A DNA stretch of 64,000 nucleotides. Source: Chloracidobacterium sp. (GTDB lineage: Bacteria > Acidobacteriota > Blastocatellia > Pyrinomonadales > Pyrinomonadaceae). A program made the translations under genes and the position numbers. The notes beneath the pieces are model-generated. The model was not told where the DNA came from, made no database searches, and saw nothing but the letters and a program-made list of their open reading frames with translations. The stretch covers positions 1,798,001-1,862,000 of the forward strand of contig JADKKB010000007.1 of assembly GCA_016720705.1 (NCBI GenBank), written 5' to 3'. Shown here in pieces: positions 44,325-53,817 of this stretch. Positions within the stretch are counted from its first letter, which is position 1. Every line of letters begins with the position of its first letter.

Positions 44325-46009
44325 ATCTTTATTCGAAACTGCCCGTCTTCCGGGTCTAGATTGCAGTTGTAGAAAGGGTCGCGGGCGATCACGTCCCGCC
44401 ATCTTTCTTCAAATGCGGTCGTTTCGCCCTTTCTTGCACCGATCTGCTTGGCTAGCTTTGAACCACTTTTAAGTTGAAACACCGCATACGGATCGAACAC
44501 GATCCGAAGTCCTCCCTCGCCCATTCGCAAACATAGATCGGCGTCTATTAGATCCATTGGCAATGTCGTATCAAATCCGCCGATGTCATTAAAGTTACTT
44601 TTGCAAAATGCAAAACACGACATCGACACGGCCGAATAATTGCCAACGACGATTCCTCGAAACATATTGCCGGCTTCATCCTCAGCAAATCCAAAATGGG
44701 CGACGTTCACGAGTTCACTGCCGCCGAAAACCAGACCGCCATCCACAACTCGGCGATGCTTGTCAATGACTTTGCCGCCAATCGCTCCAACGTCGGCCTG
44801 GACCGCGAAACTTACTAATTCGGATAGCCAATCGCAACATTTCGGAACTACGGCGGTGTCGATAAGACAAATGACATCTCCAGATGCAGTAGCGATCGAA
44901 TTATTAAGGCGGTTAGCAAGGTCATTGTCGGCGGGGACCGATCGATATTCGACACTAGAATAGTTGGTCAAAATTTCTATCCCATCTCCGATTCTGTCGC
45001 CGCGATGGCCAATAGTGATCACCGTGACCCTCGGAGCCTCTTCCGGCAACGAATATCGGACCCGATGAAAATTTAAGTTGGTTGGCTCTACGACCGCATC
45101 TGATCCTATCCTTTTCAAATGATCCGAGATCGCAGTGCGTGCCCGGTCGTGAGCATACGGCTTTTCGTCGCCGCTCAACGCCACCGATCCGGGTATCGCA
45201 CGCCAGTGATACAGGACTCGCGGAATGTGACGGATCTGAGCACTAGAGATCTCATCAATAACCCTCAATGCCAGATCATAGTCTTGGCTTCCCTCCGTAC
45301 CGATGCGAAAACCACCGACCTTTCTGAGCAGATCGGCTCGATACGCGGATAGATGGGTCACAAGATTGATCGATAGTAAAAGGTCCCGGCTGAAATCAGG
45401 CTTAAACTTGAGGTCGAACCGATGCCCTTTATCGTCGATCATATCCTCGTCGCTATAGATCAGTGCCACATTTGGATCCTCGACGATCTCTCTCGCTACC
45501 GAATACACGGCATCTTCAGAAAGTTCATCATCGTGATCAAGCAGAATACAAAATTCGCCGGTAGCCATTTCAAGAGCATCATTGGAGGCAACTGAAATAT
45601 GGCCATTCTCAGTTCGATAGACTACTCGTATCCGCGAATCCAGTTTGCTGTAATGATCCAAAACAATTTTGATATGCGGCGAAGGAGAATGGTCGTCCAC
45701 AATACACAGTTCCCAGTCCTGATATATTTGCCCGCGAACCGAATTAACACACTTGCGGAGCCATTTCTCATCGATATTGTAGACCGGCATCAAGATCGCG
45801 ACTTTTGGTCTGCGCGGCATCGCTTGGATGTCGTCACGAATTTGTATTCTTTCTTTTTCGCTCAAGACACCGTATTTTCTGATCCAGTTCTGTTCGGATC
45901 GACGGATGGAGATCCGTCGGATCACCTGCTGCGATTTTGCCGTCACAGCACCGAGGCCGCCGCCCCGAAATGCTTCTATCACGGTATTGATCTTTCTAGC
46001 CAACTTCAT
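44321..46009 (-). CDS. Glycosyltransferase with two GT2 domains
   Basis: A 562-residue protein with two GT-A folds. The first (about residues 65-320) is a complete family 2 domain: VAILMPVYNID, CIVDDHSPS, CILLDHDDELS with the DxD-type metal motif, and EGSQDYDLALR. The second (about 325-540) has TVITIGHRG, VICLIDTAV in the place of DxD, and FNDIGGFDTTLPMDLIDADLCLRM. It could transfer two sugars in sequence, or the second domain could be structural. It belongs to the polysaccharide locus. Confidence 0.88.
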   Translation of the reverse strand: MKLARKINTVIEAFRGGGLGAVTAKSQQVIRRISIRRSEQNWIRKYGVLSEKERIQIRDDIQAMPRRPKVAILMPVYNIDEKWLRKCVNSVRGQIYQDWELCIVDDHSPSPHIKIVLDHYSKLDSRIRVVYRTENGHISVASNDALEMATGEFCILLDHDDELSEDAVYSVAREIVEDPNVALIYSDEDMIDDKGHRFDLKFKPDFSRDLLLSINLVTHLSAYRADLLRKVGGFRIGTEGSQDYDLALRVIDEISSAQIRHIPRVLYHWRAIPGSVALSGDEKPYAHDRARTAISDHLKRIGSDAVVEPTNLNFHRVRYSLPEEAPRVTVITIGHRGDRIGDGIEILTNYSSVEYRSVPADNDLANRLNNSIATASGDVICLIDTAVVPKCCDWLSELVSFAVQADVGAIGGKVIDKHRRVVDGGLVFGGSELVNVAHFGFAEDEAGNMFRGIVVGNYSAVSMSCFAFCKSNFNDIGGFDTTLPMDLIDADLCLRMGEGGLRIVFDPYAVFQLKSGSKLAKQIGARKGETTAFEERWRDVIARDPFYNCNLDPEDGQFRIKI

Positions 46010-46055
46010 CTATTTCACAACTTAACACTTTTTTGATTTACTTACTTAGGCTGAT

Positions 46056-47045
46056 ATGTCAAAAAACTGCCAAATTTGTAGCAATCAAGTAGGAAACCGG
46101 ATACACACGGCTCGCGAGATGATGTTTGGCACCCGTGAGGCTTTTGACTATTTGGAATGCGGGGAATGCGGCACGCTACAGTTAGTCGATATTCCGGATC
46201 TCGCAACGCATTATCCTGACGAGTACTATTCGTTTTCTGCCGCTGAGAACGAACTTGAGTCGAGTGTGCAGCGGCGATTTGCAGTCCGACAGATCGGAAA
46301 GTATCTAATGTTCGGAAAAGGATTTGTAGGTAAGAGATTGGCGGAGCGCAGGCCATATCTTGTCAGTCGTTTTCCGGCTTCGCTCCGAGAGTCACTGCTC
46401 GACCTGAATTTCAACTCAAGGATCCTGGACTTTGGTTGCGGCGGCGGTGAGCTACTTCGTCATTTGAGCATATTCGGCTTCACTGATCTGACCGGAGCAG
46501 ATACGTTCATTGAACGAGATCTGACGTTCCCGGGTGGGGTTCGCGTGTTTCGCTCAGGCCTTGAGAGCCTTGAGCCTGCGTTCGATCTGATAATGCTCCA
46601 CCATTCGTTCGAACATCTTCCGGACCCTGTGAACGCACTGCTTGGGATAAAACGTTTATTAGCCGACGACGGCACTTGCCTGATCAGAATCCCTGTTGCG
46701 AGCTACGCTTGGGGAAAGTACGGTGTCAATTGGTTTCAACTCGACCCCCCGCGTCACCTCTTTCTTTATACGGAACATAGTTTTCGAGCCCTTGCTGAGG
46801 CGGCCGGATTTGACGTCATAAAGACGGTTTATGACTCCACCGCTGCACAATTTTTCATTAGCGAGCAATATGCCGCGGATATTTCAATGCACGATGGTCG
46901 GGCCTATAGTGGGAAAGCAGATGAGAGCATTTTCACGCAGGGTCAGCTTGATAAATGGGAAGTTCAGACCACTGAACTTAATCGTGATGGTCGCGGCGAT
47001 CAGGCTTGTTTCTATCTGAAAAAAAGAAATAAGCATTCAAACTGA
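46056..47045 (+). CDS. SAM-dependent methyltransferase with N-terminal zinc-binding motif
   Basis: A 329-residue class I methyltransferase. The N-terminus carries two Cys pairs (CQICSN and CGECGT) that probably bind zinc, as in sugar C- or O-methyltransferases of polysaccharide clusters. Motif I is ILDFGCGGGELL (near residue 126); FDLIMLHHSFEHLPDP is motif II. The partner residues suggest methylation of a sugar or a glycan end. It diverges from the GT2 gene (46-base gap) and its last 9 bases overlap the convergent ABC ATPase gene. Confidence 0.85.
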   Translation: MSKNCQICSNQVGNRIHTAREMMFGTREAFDYLECGECGTLQLVDIPDLATHYPDEYYSFSAAENELESSVQRRFAVRQIGKYLMFGKGFVGKRLAERRPYLVSRFPASLRESLLDLNFNSRILDFGCGGGELLRHLSIFGFTDLTGADTFIERDLTFPGGVRVFRSGLESLEPAFDLIMLHHSFEHLPDPVNALLGIKRLLADDGTCLIRIPVASYAWGKYGVNWFQLDPPRHLFLYTEHSFRALAEAAGFDVIKTVYDSTAAQFFISEQYAADISMHDGRAYSGKADESIFTQGQLDKWEVQTTELNRDGRGDQACFYLKKRNKHSN

Positions 47046-48278
47046 CACTGTGGTTTTCCATTCGAGAATCGGCCTGACGATTCCAGGTAGGACACCAACA
47101 TAGTCACCGCGGGCAGAGTCTCCGGCAATGCTGTCGATCACATTAAATGTGACTGCATCCCACTCGACAAAATGTACCTCAAGCGGTGAATACGTCGTTA
47201 CGGCAACTCCGACATAAACCGAACCCTCAGCTAGGAAGTTGCCCGGTAACCAGACTGTGCTGTTGTACTTGCCTATCGGCCGTGGTCTGTCACGCCAACC
47301 ACCGCCCCAATCGTGCGAAACAAAGATACACGTCCCGGTCTCGTTAAAAAAGTGCAGATTGGGCACCATAACCTTTGCAGGTTTAAGGACTTCGTAGCAC
47401 ACCTCGACACCGACCGGAAGCCTTATATCCGGAGATGCAGTTGTTTTTCCGGCCTCGTCGCACACTCGCACGCTTCGCAATCTTACAAATTCGCTTGCCG
47501 GTGCCGACGACTCGGGCCAATATCTTTCAGCACCGATGCTTTCCTGATCGTGAAGATATTCGCCGACGACATCTCTTGCGACCCCATCAAGGCGAAGTTT
47601 ACCGTCCTTGATCCAAATGACGCGGTCGCACAGTCGCGTGATCGCACTCATATCGTGTGAGACAAATATCACGGTTCGGCCTTTTTCGCCGACATCTTTC
47701 ATTTTGCCCAAACACTTTTTCTGAAATCCGACATCGCCAACTGCCAAAACTTCGTCAACGATCAAAACTTCCGGTTCGAGATGAGCCGCGATCGAGAAAG
47801 CTAGCCGCATATACATACCACTCGAATAGTGCTTGACCGGCGTATCCAAAAAGCGTTCGATCTCTGAAAAAGCGATGATCTCATCAAACTTAGATTCTAT
47901 CTCAGAACGCTTCATCCCGAGGATAGCACCGTTCAGGTAGATGTTTTCGCGGCCCGACAGTTCGTTGTGAAAGCCGGTCCCGACCTCAAGCAGCGAGCCG
48001 ACGCGACCGTGGATCTCGACACTGCCCGCAGTTGGTTTGGTAATACGCGATAGGATCTTCAGCAACGTGGATTTACCGGCACCGTTCCGTCCGATGATGC
48101 CCAGAGTTTCGCCCTCGTTGACCGAAAACGAGATGTCGTCCAGTGCCCAAACCTCGTCGATCGGTCGTCGACGGCCGCTCTGCGAAAAGACGCTATATAT
48201 GAGGTCGCGCAGTGAGTTATGAGTGGTGCCGCCCAGCACATATCGTTTTGAAAGGTTTTTGACCCTGATCGCCTCCAT
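47037..48278 (-). CDS. Polysaccharide ABC exporter ATPase with Wzt-like C-terminal domain
   Basis: A protein of about 413 residues of the TagH/KpsT/Wzt group. The ATPase part has Walker A GRNGAGKST (residues 63-71 from this start), the signature YSSGMYMRLAF and Walker B EVLIVDEVLAVGD. An additional C-terminal beta domain (about residues 255-413) resembles the Wzt domain that binds the modified end of an O-antigen before export. The frame can also start at TTG 48293, directly after the permease stop; ATG 48278 was preferred. It pairs with the permease gene in one operon. Confidence 0.92.
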   Translation of the reverse strand: MEAIRVKNLSKRYVLGGTTHNSLRDLIYSVFSQSGRRRPIDEVWALDDISFSVNEGETLGIIGRNGAGKSTLLKILSRITKPTAGSVEIHGRVGSLLEVGTGFHNELSGRENIYLNGAILGMKRSEIESKFDEIIAFSEIERFLDTPVKHYSSGMYMRLAFSIAAHLEPEVLIVDEVLAVGDVGFQKKCLGKMKDVGEKGRTVIFVSHDMSAITRLCDRVIWIKDGKLRLDGVARDVVGEYLHDQESIGAERYWPESSAPASEFVRLRSVRVCDEAGKTTASPDIRLPVGVEVCYEVLKPAKVMVPNLHFFNETGTCIFVSHDWGGGWRDRPRPIGKYNSTVWLPGNFLAEGSVYVGVAVTTYSPLEVHFVEWDAVTFNVIDSIAGDSARGDYVGVLPGIVRPILEWKTTVSV

Positions 48279-48293
48279 ATTTTTCGTAGCCAA

Positions 48294-49103
48294 CTAGATC
48301 ACGTCAGCAAAATCATCCTCCATCTTTGAAAATATGATCAGCGAAATGACACACATCACAGCAACCGATAGAACCGAAATTCCAATTAATTCCCAATCGA
48401 ACGGCAGACCGAAAAGGGAGCTTCGAAATCCGTCGATCAGGCCTGTTAGTGGGTTTATGGCAAATGCCAGCCGCCACCGGCCGCTGACCATACTCGCTGG
48501 ATAAAATATCGGCGACGCGATCATCCAAACCTGCAATACGAATGGCAGGGCAAATTTGACATCGCGAAATTTAACATTGAGAGCCGAGAGCAACGTGCCG
48601 AGGGCTGCGGCCATTACAAAAGCCAAGATCAAAAAGACAGGGGCAAGTAAGATGCCTGACGTCGGCTCGATACCGTAATACAGGATCAAGCCGATAAGTA
48701 TGATCACACTGAATATCAAGTCGAAAATACCCGATAGCGTTGCCGCCAGCGGCACTATCAAACGAGGAAAATACACTTTGGTAACGAGATTGGAGTTACT
48801 GACAAAACTGCCGCTCGCAAGCGTAATGGCGTTATGGACAAACAGCCAAATAACAAGTGCACTCAGAGCAAAAACAGGATATGGTGTGCTACCGGTCTCA
48901 AAGCGTGCAAAATTGCTAAATAGCAGTGTGAAGATCGCCGTGGTGACAACCGGCTGCAAAACCGCCCACGCAATGCCGATGACGGTTTGCTTATAGCGTA
49001 TCTTGACGTCGCGCCAAGTGAGAAAATACAGCAATTCGCGATATCGCCACAGCTCGCGCAGGTCTATTGCGCCCAATCGGCTTCTCGGGCCGATGACGGT
49101 CAT
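48294..49103 (-). CDS. Polysaccharide ABC exporter permease (Wzm/TagG type)
   Basis: A protein of about 269 residues of the ABC-2 type with six membrane helices. YFLTWRDVKIRYKQTVIGIAWAVLQP (core RYKQTVIGIAWAVLQP) is the diagnostic segment of Wzm/TagG/KpsM-like permeases. The gene can be read from TTG 49133, but ATG 49103 has GAGG at the right distance. It exports a lipid-linked glycan together with the Wzt-like ATPase, to whose gene it is adjoined. Confidence 0.92.
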   Translation of the reverse strand: MTVIGPRSRLGAIDLRELWRYRELLYFLTWRDVKIRYKQTVIGIAWAVLQPVVTTAIFTLLFSNFARFETGSTPYPVFALSALVIWLFVHNAITLASGSFVSNSNLVTKVYFPRLIVPLAATLSGIFDLIFSVIILIGLILYYGIEPTSGILLAPVFLILAFVMAAALGTLLSALNVKFRDVKFALPFVLQVWMIASPIFYPASMVSGRWRLAFAINPLTGLIDGFRSSLFGLPFDWELIGISVLSVAVMCVISLIIFSKMEDDFADVI

Positions 49104-49170
49104 TTGATCCTCACGTGTATTTACGTTATCCAAACTAATTACACCTTAAATATACTGAAATATATCCCGC

Positions 49171-50103
49171 TCAGACCGAAAAACGGGCACGCTTGCTGCG
49201 GCGATAGTAATTGACGACTGCCATCGGGATAAACATCCTAACACTAAACCTGAAAAGATCGGATGTTCCCCGCGACCCCTTCCAATTGGCTACCGCCAAT
49301 TTTGCGGCTGACATCTTATTACCGTGCTGAAGCAGTTCGCGGGCGTACCGATATTTTGTCTCAGTTTGTATGTCAGCAAGTTGTTCGGGCGATAGGCCGA
49401 GAATGTGAAAATTGCGTTCCTGGGCGGCGATCACCTCGGTAAGCATCAATAGTGTATCGCCGCTCGTATTATAACGATGTTGCCGCCAGGCTGACAGAAT
49501 TGCCGGATCAAACGCAAATTCGCCGAGCTGCATCATTTTCAAATATAGCTCATAATCCTCTAGCCTTGAGTTCTCATTCCACCCAACGGACTCAAGAGCT
49601 GAACGACGGTAAAAGAGCGTCGAACTCACAGGAGCTATTCCGCTCAATAACATCCGCCTCGGATCACCATCGGGATAATTTCCCCAGGTCGAACGATATT
49701 CGGCGGTCGAGTCGTATTCGCGGCCATTCTCATCGACAAAATATGCGTGCCCGTAACCGAGAACCGCTTTTGGCCGCCCTTCTAGTAGATCGACCCGCTT
49801 TTCGATAAAGCTGTCCAGCCAATAATCATCCGATCCGATATAAGCAAAATACTTGCCGGAACTTAGTTCCAGAGCCTGATTTAGTGTTCGACACAGGCCG
49901 CGATTTTCGCGAACTATCAACTCTGAATCAAACGGACAATCCTTGAGAACGCGGTCTATGACCGCTGGCGAATCGTCCTTAGAGCCGTCATCGATCACAA
50001 GCAGCTTTTTTGGCGAAAGGGTTTGGCCTATAATCGATCGCAGACAGGTCTCGATAAACGGGGCGTGGTTATAAGATGGAACCACAACGGTAGTCTCAGA
50101 CAT
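49171..50103 (-). CDS. Family 2 glycosyltransferase
   Basis: A 310-residue GT2 enzyme with TTVVVPSYNHAPFIETCLRS, LLVIDDGSKDDSPAV and YFAYIGSDDYWL (the metal-binding SDD motif), and the acceptor-side segment SRLEDYELYLKM. It probably adds a hexose to the polysaccharide repeat. It starts at ATG 50103 (TTG 50109 is also in frame). The 3' end is 67 bases before the permease start on the same strand, so it is likely in the exporter operon. Confidence 0.88.
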   Translation of the reverse strand: MSETTVVVPSYNHAPFIETCLRSIIGQTLSPKKLLVIDDGSKDDSPAVIDRVLKDCPFDSELIVRENRGLCRTLNQALELSSGKYFAYIGSDDYWLDSFIEKRVDLLEGRPKAVLGYGHAYFVDENGREYDSTAEYRSTWGNYPDGDPRRMLLSGIAPVSSTLFYRRSALESVGWNENSRLEDYELYLKMMQLGEFAFDPAILSAWRQHRYNTSGDTLLMLTEVIAAQERNFHILGLSPEQLADIQTETKYRYARELLQHGNKMSAAKLAVANWKGSRGTSDLFRFSVRMFIPMAVVNYYRRSKRARFSV

Positions 50104-50183
50104 CGACAACTATTGTAGATCGTTATACTTAAATTGTTAATGTCGATCCGCAAAATGGTTCTGTACTGCACCGATCACGTGTT

Positions 50184-51335
50184 ATGAGAATTCTATATTT
50201 CCTAGATACACTTGGGCGGGGCGGGGCGGAAATGCAGGCACTGGATGTCGCGCGAAATGCTGCAGATTTTGGCCTCGATTTGACGATCGTATCTGGCGGT
50301 GGTGGCTCGCTTGAGGAGGATTTTAAGGCTTCCGGCGCTGAGTTGATCCAACTTCAACGTCATTTGCCGGTTGATCCAACTATTGTTCGCACCGTCCGGC
50401 AAATAATCCGAAACCGGGAGATCCAGATCGTTCACGGCTACCAACCGGTGGACGGAATCCACCTATACCTTGCGTCGAAAGGGCTGAAGAAGGTCAAGAA
50501 TGTTTTGAGCTTTCAGGGGTTTATACAAGATTGGAAGAATCGTTCGGCCGCCAAATTCCTGATACCCCGAATGGACGCGAATATTGCAGTCAGCCGCGGA
50601 CTACAAAAATGGCTAAGTGCCAATCATAAACTTGATACATCTAAAAACTTTTCAGTGATCTATAACGGAGCCGATCCCAAGCGGCTCGCTCCAACAGGTT
50701 CTTCATTGCGGCCGGAATTAAACATTGGAGCATCGACACCGCTCGTCGGAATGGTGGCGAATTTTTACAGAGATCAACGGAAAGATCAGTTGACGGTCGT
50801 GAAGGCAATGGTGGATGTCATAAAAAGATTTCCCGATATTCATTGTGTCTTTGCCGGCGGTGTCGAGGACGGTGCTGAGGGAAAGTTGACCGCCTGTGTA
50901 GACATTTGCCGGTCCAACAATATAGACGATCGGGTCCATTTTCTGGGTAGCCGAGATGATGTTCCGAATATTTTGGCCGAACTGGATATCGCTATTCTGT
51001 CATCCTTTCACGAGGGTTTGCCGGTGGCGATCTCTGAGGCAATGCTGGCAGGTACCGCGATGATCGTCTCGGACATCGAACCCCATCTTGAAGCGTCCGG
51101 GGATGGCAAGTATGCCGCCGTGTTTCCTGTCGGCGATGCTGACATACTTGCCCAAAGAATGATCGATCTGATCGGCGATAATACTGGGCGAGACGCTTTA
51201 GCTCAAAAAGCAAAGTCGTATGCACTCGAAAATCTCAGCATCTACTCCCATCTGCGTGACTTAACGAAACTTTACGAAGCACTTATCGAAAACCAGTTGG
51301 CCGATCTCGCCCGCGTCGATCCCACCGGTCAGTGA
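50184..51335 (+). CDS. Family 4 (GT-B) glycosyltransferase
   Basis: A 383-residue retaining glycosyltransferase. The N-terminal Rossmann domain starts LYFLDTLGRGGAEMQAL, the acceptor-side region follows, and the C-terminal domain has GMVANFYRDQRKDQLTVVKAM and the nucleotide-sugar motif SSFHEGLPVAISEAMLAG (the E-x7-E pattern). The last dozen or so residues (ADLARVDPTGQ) are odd: they are read from DNA that, on the other strand, looks like part of a broken serine hydrolase gene, so the natural stop may have been lost and replaced. It is divergent from the GT2 gene, with 80 bases between. Confidence 0.88.
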   Translation: MRILYFLDTLGRGGAEMQALDVARNAADFGLDLTIVSGGGGSLEEDFKASGAELIQLQRHLPVDPTIVRTVRQIIRNREIQIVHGYQPVDGIHLYLASKGLKKVKNVLSFQGFIQDWKNRSAAKFLIPRMDANIAVSRGLQKWLSANHKLDTSKNFSVIYNGADPKRLAPTGSSLRPELNIGASTPLVGMVANFYRDQRKDQLTVVKAMVDVIKRFPDIHCVFAGGVEDGAEGKLTACVDICRSNNIDDRVHFLGSRDDVPNILAELDIAILSSFHEGLPVAISEAMLAGTAMIVSDIEPHLEASGDGKYAAVFPVGDADILAQRMIDLIGDNTGRDALAQKAKSYALENLSIYSHLRDLTKLYEALIENQLADLARVDPTGQ

Positions 51336-51532
51336 CAGAAGTTGGCGGATCGAGATCGATGAATTGGACCTGTCGCCGTTCAAAATAGCGACCGACACAT
51401 CGCGGCGTTTGCGGGAATACGCTGCGGCCGACTTAAACCGCTGCTGTTCAGTTTGCCTGGTGTCGTCTTGCCCAAGTGCCGCGTTGGCAGCTAGAAATAC
51501 AATTATGCTCAAATGCTATATAATTTCTTCAT
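51300..51532 (-). pseudogene. Broken serine hydrolase (beta-lactamase-like) gene remnant
   Basis: Read on the minus strand, MKKLYSI begins at 51532 and meets a stop. Two bases later, in another frame, SIIVFLAANAALGQ continues, so together they make a frameshifted signal peptide. The following QQRFKSAAAYSRKRRDVSVAIL resembles the start of secreted class C-type serine hydrolases. It then jumps to SSISIRQLLSLTGGIDAGEIG, a segment which in that family lies well after the catalytic SxxK. The intervening SxxK part is deleted and the gene then runs into the GT4 coding sequence. Family assignment is by motif memory only. Confidence 0.5.
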
Positions 51533-51606
51533 ACCTCACGTCATAATGAAGGCCGGAGATCAGGTCACTGAGACTGTCTCACGGCCACCAACTGATGCAT
51601 ACATAT

Positions 51607-53601
51607 TTACTGACGCTGGAATTCAGGCGTGCCGAGTACTAGGCTCACCACCTTGAAAACTTCGGGATTTCCGCTCGGATTCAGTAGTCTCGCTGGTCGA
51701 CCCTGTCCTCCCTGTTGGCCGGGTTGTCGCATATTGGGCACATCGCCGATCACATTGTCGAGTTCCTTGCCGGGCTTGACGTCCGGTAGCGGTTGCTCGA
51801 TCTGCTTGACGAGCGTGCTACGGGTGGCGGCCGAGATATCTCCGTCTAGGATCTCACCGATCGCTCGGTCAAGAGTCTTATGCTTGTCATTTTGGTTAAA
51901 TCCGCTGAGGTCAACCGTCGTACCCGCGATGCGGTTGCTCGCAAACGCAACGGCGAAATTAAGCCGCTCGAGCAGAGCGCCAGTGTTTACCCATTCCTCG
52001 GCGGTATCCGGATAGCCGGTGGGGGCTTGATAACCGTATGGCACTTCGCCTAGTTTGTTGAGCATCGCCAAAAATTGTGGTCCGGCATTGGTTTCTGCCC
52101 CGAGAGCCCGTAGCGAGCTGACAGCAAGTTCAAACGGAGTCTTGATCTTTGCCCGGTAATTGTCCGGTGCAAAAAACTCTTTGTCCGTAAACATAGTCCT
52201 GAGCGTCGCCTTGATATCACCGCCGGTTCGGCTAAAGGTATCGGCGACGTGAGCGACGAGTGCATCACTCGGATTGTCGGAAACGAATTTGACTGCGAGC
52301 TTTCTGGCAATAAACCGCGCGGTTGCAGGCTGACGGACTAATATGTCGATCACCTTAAGGCCGTCTTTGATGCCGCCCTCATCAACCTTTTGTCCCAAAA
52401 CAGTTTTTGCACCCTTCTCGTGCCAGCGATCGTTGAAATAGAATTCGCCGCTATCGAGATCATCGGGCACTCCGGACTGACGTTGGAGTCGCTGCAATCG
52501 ACGGTTTTCGGTTCCATCGATATCGCCCGCCGCGGCCCGACGGTATCCACGAGGATCGGCGATCGTCCATCCGGTAAAGCATTTGGCGACCTCTACAATA
52601 TCTTTCTGGGTGTATCCGCCATCCACTCCCAGGGTATGAAGTTCCATCAACTCACGGGCATAATTTTCATTTATCCCTCGCTTTTGGCGTTGCTGGGCGG
52701 GCTTTGGATCGTCGCGCATTTCCTTGAGCCGTTGGTCGAGTTGTGCGTCATTGATCCCCAATTGCTGCTTCATACGTTCACGAGCCGGCGGCCCCAATTG
52801 CCCGCCGGATCGAATCAATTGCTGACGTCGTTGGGCATTCTGATTATTTCCGGGCATCGGAGCGTTTGGCGATACCGATTCGAAATTGTCCAGAAAGAAC
52901 AACATCGCCGGATGCTGAGCAGTTCCTATCAGTAGGTCCTTAAAATTTCCCAACGCATTTTTTCTGAGTACGTCACGCTCGTAACTCGGTATGTACCAGC
53001 GAACCGCAGACTTTCCTGAAAAGACATTAAAATGGTTCTGCCAAAAGTCCACCATTACTTCCTGCAGTTGCTTTTCGGAGTATACTGCGCGGAGAACACG
53101 ATTTGCGGCTATCTGCGGGACGATCTGATTTGCCGGCTTGAGGTCATATTTTTGGTATAAGGCACGAAGCTTCTGCTGCCTTTCCTGTCGTTGTTTTTCA
53201 GTCACATCCTGCTGTGGGTTCTGAGCAGCAGGCTGAGCGGCATTACCATCGATCATCCTCAGGAGTGCGGTCGGATTCGGGTACTTGGCAAAGAGTTCGG
53301 CGGTCGAAAGATCGAAAATATCCAAACTTCGAACCTTGCTCTCGAGGTTACTGTCACTGATCGTACCAGGGTCCAATTGCTGATCAATGTACTTCTGAAT
53401 ACCTATTGACCTAACCCGTTCAACATCGCCGGGCCGTGCGCCGAACCCAAGACGATTCAATACGTGAAAGATCTTTTGATCCTCTGTAAGAGGCTTTGAT
53501 GCGGTCCGTACGGTATTTGCCGTTGCGAATCCAGGAAAGGATATTGCGGTCAAAAGCGTCGCAACAATTGCTCTATGCAGGTACAAACAGTGGAGTTTCA
53601 T
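51607..53601 (-). CDS. DUF1800 domain protein, secreted
   Basis: A 664-residue protein with a signal peptide (residues 1-27) and the DUF1800 core: HVLNRLGFGARPGDVERV near the start, MVDFWQNHFNVFSGK, the very typical ENYARELMELHTLGVDGGYTQKDI (core NYARELMELHTLGV) and VAKCFTGWTI, then GYPDTAEEWVNTGALLERLNFA. DUF1800 proteins are exported, often by Tat or Sec, and are usually next to a DUF1501 gene; no such partner is here. The function is unknown, with a link to envelope or polysaccharide metabolism suggested. Gln/Arg-rich, probably disordered loops occur at about residues 245-300. Confidence 0.9.
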   Translation of the reverse strand: MKLHCLYLHRAIVATLLTAISFPGFATANTVRTASKPLTEDQKIFHVLNRLGFGARPGDVERVRSIGIQKYIDQQLDPGTISDSNLESKVRSLDIFDLSTAELFAKYPNPTALLRMIDGNAAQPAAQNPQQDVTEKQRQERQQKLRALYQKYDLKPANQIVPQIAANRVLRAVYSEKQLQEVMVDFWQNHFNVFSGKSAVRWYIPSYERDVLRKNALGNFKDLLIGTAQHPAMLFFLDNFESVSPNAPMPGNNQNAQRRQQLIRSGGQLGPPARERMKQQLGINDAQLDQRLKEMRDDPKPAQQRQKRGINENYARELMELHTLGVDGGYTQKDIVEVAKCFTGWTIADPRGYRRAAAGDIDGTENRRLQRLQRQSGVPDDLDSGEFYFNDRWHEKGAKTVLGQKVDEGGIKDGLKVIDILVRQPATARFIARKLAVKFVSDNPSDALVAHVADTFSRTGGDIKATLRTMFTDKEFFAPDNYRAKIKTPFELAVSSLRALGAETNAGPQFLAMLNKLGEVPYGYQAPTGYPDTAEEWVNTGALLERLNFAVAFASNRIAGTTVDLSGFNQNDKHKTLDRAIGEILDGDISAATRSTLVKQIEQPLPDVKPGKELDNVIGDVPNMRQPGQQGGQGRPARLLNPSGNPEVFKVVSLVLGTPEFQRQ

Positions 53602-53817
53602 AAGTTACTACCTCAATAAATACTTTTCAAAGTATATTTGCAGACTGCAGTTTAGACGTCGTCCAAGACTTAAAGGGCGAGATAATCGCAATGCATGAAC
53701 TCAGAAAGTTGAATTTCGATGAAAGACAACATTCGGGGACCTTATAACATCCTACGACCGCATTGCCTTTTTTGGATGTATCGTAGTATCGACAAAGTAT
53801 TGTAGAATAGGGAAGTT

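Noticed and set aside
51364..51546. Plus-strand 60-codon frame after GT4
   Set aside because: It is the antisense of the hydrolase relic and has no start signal.
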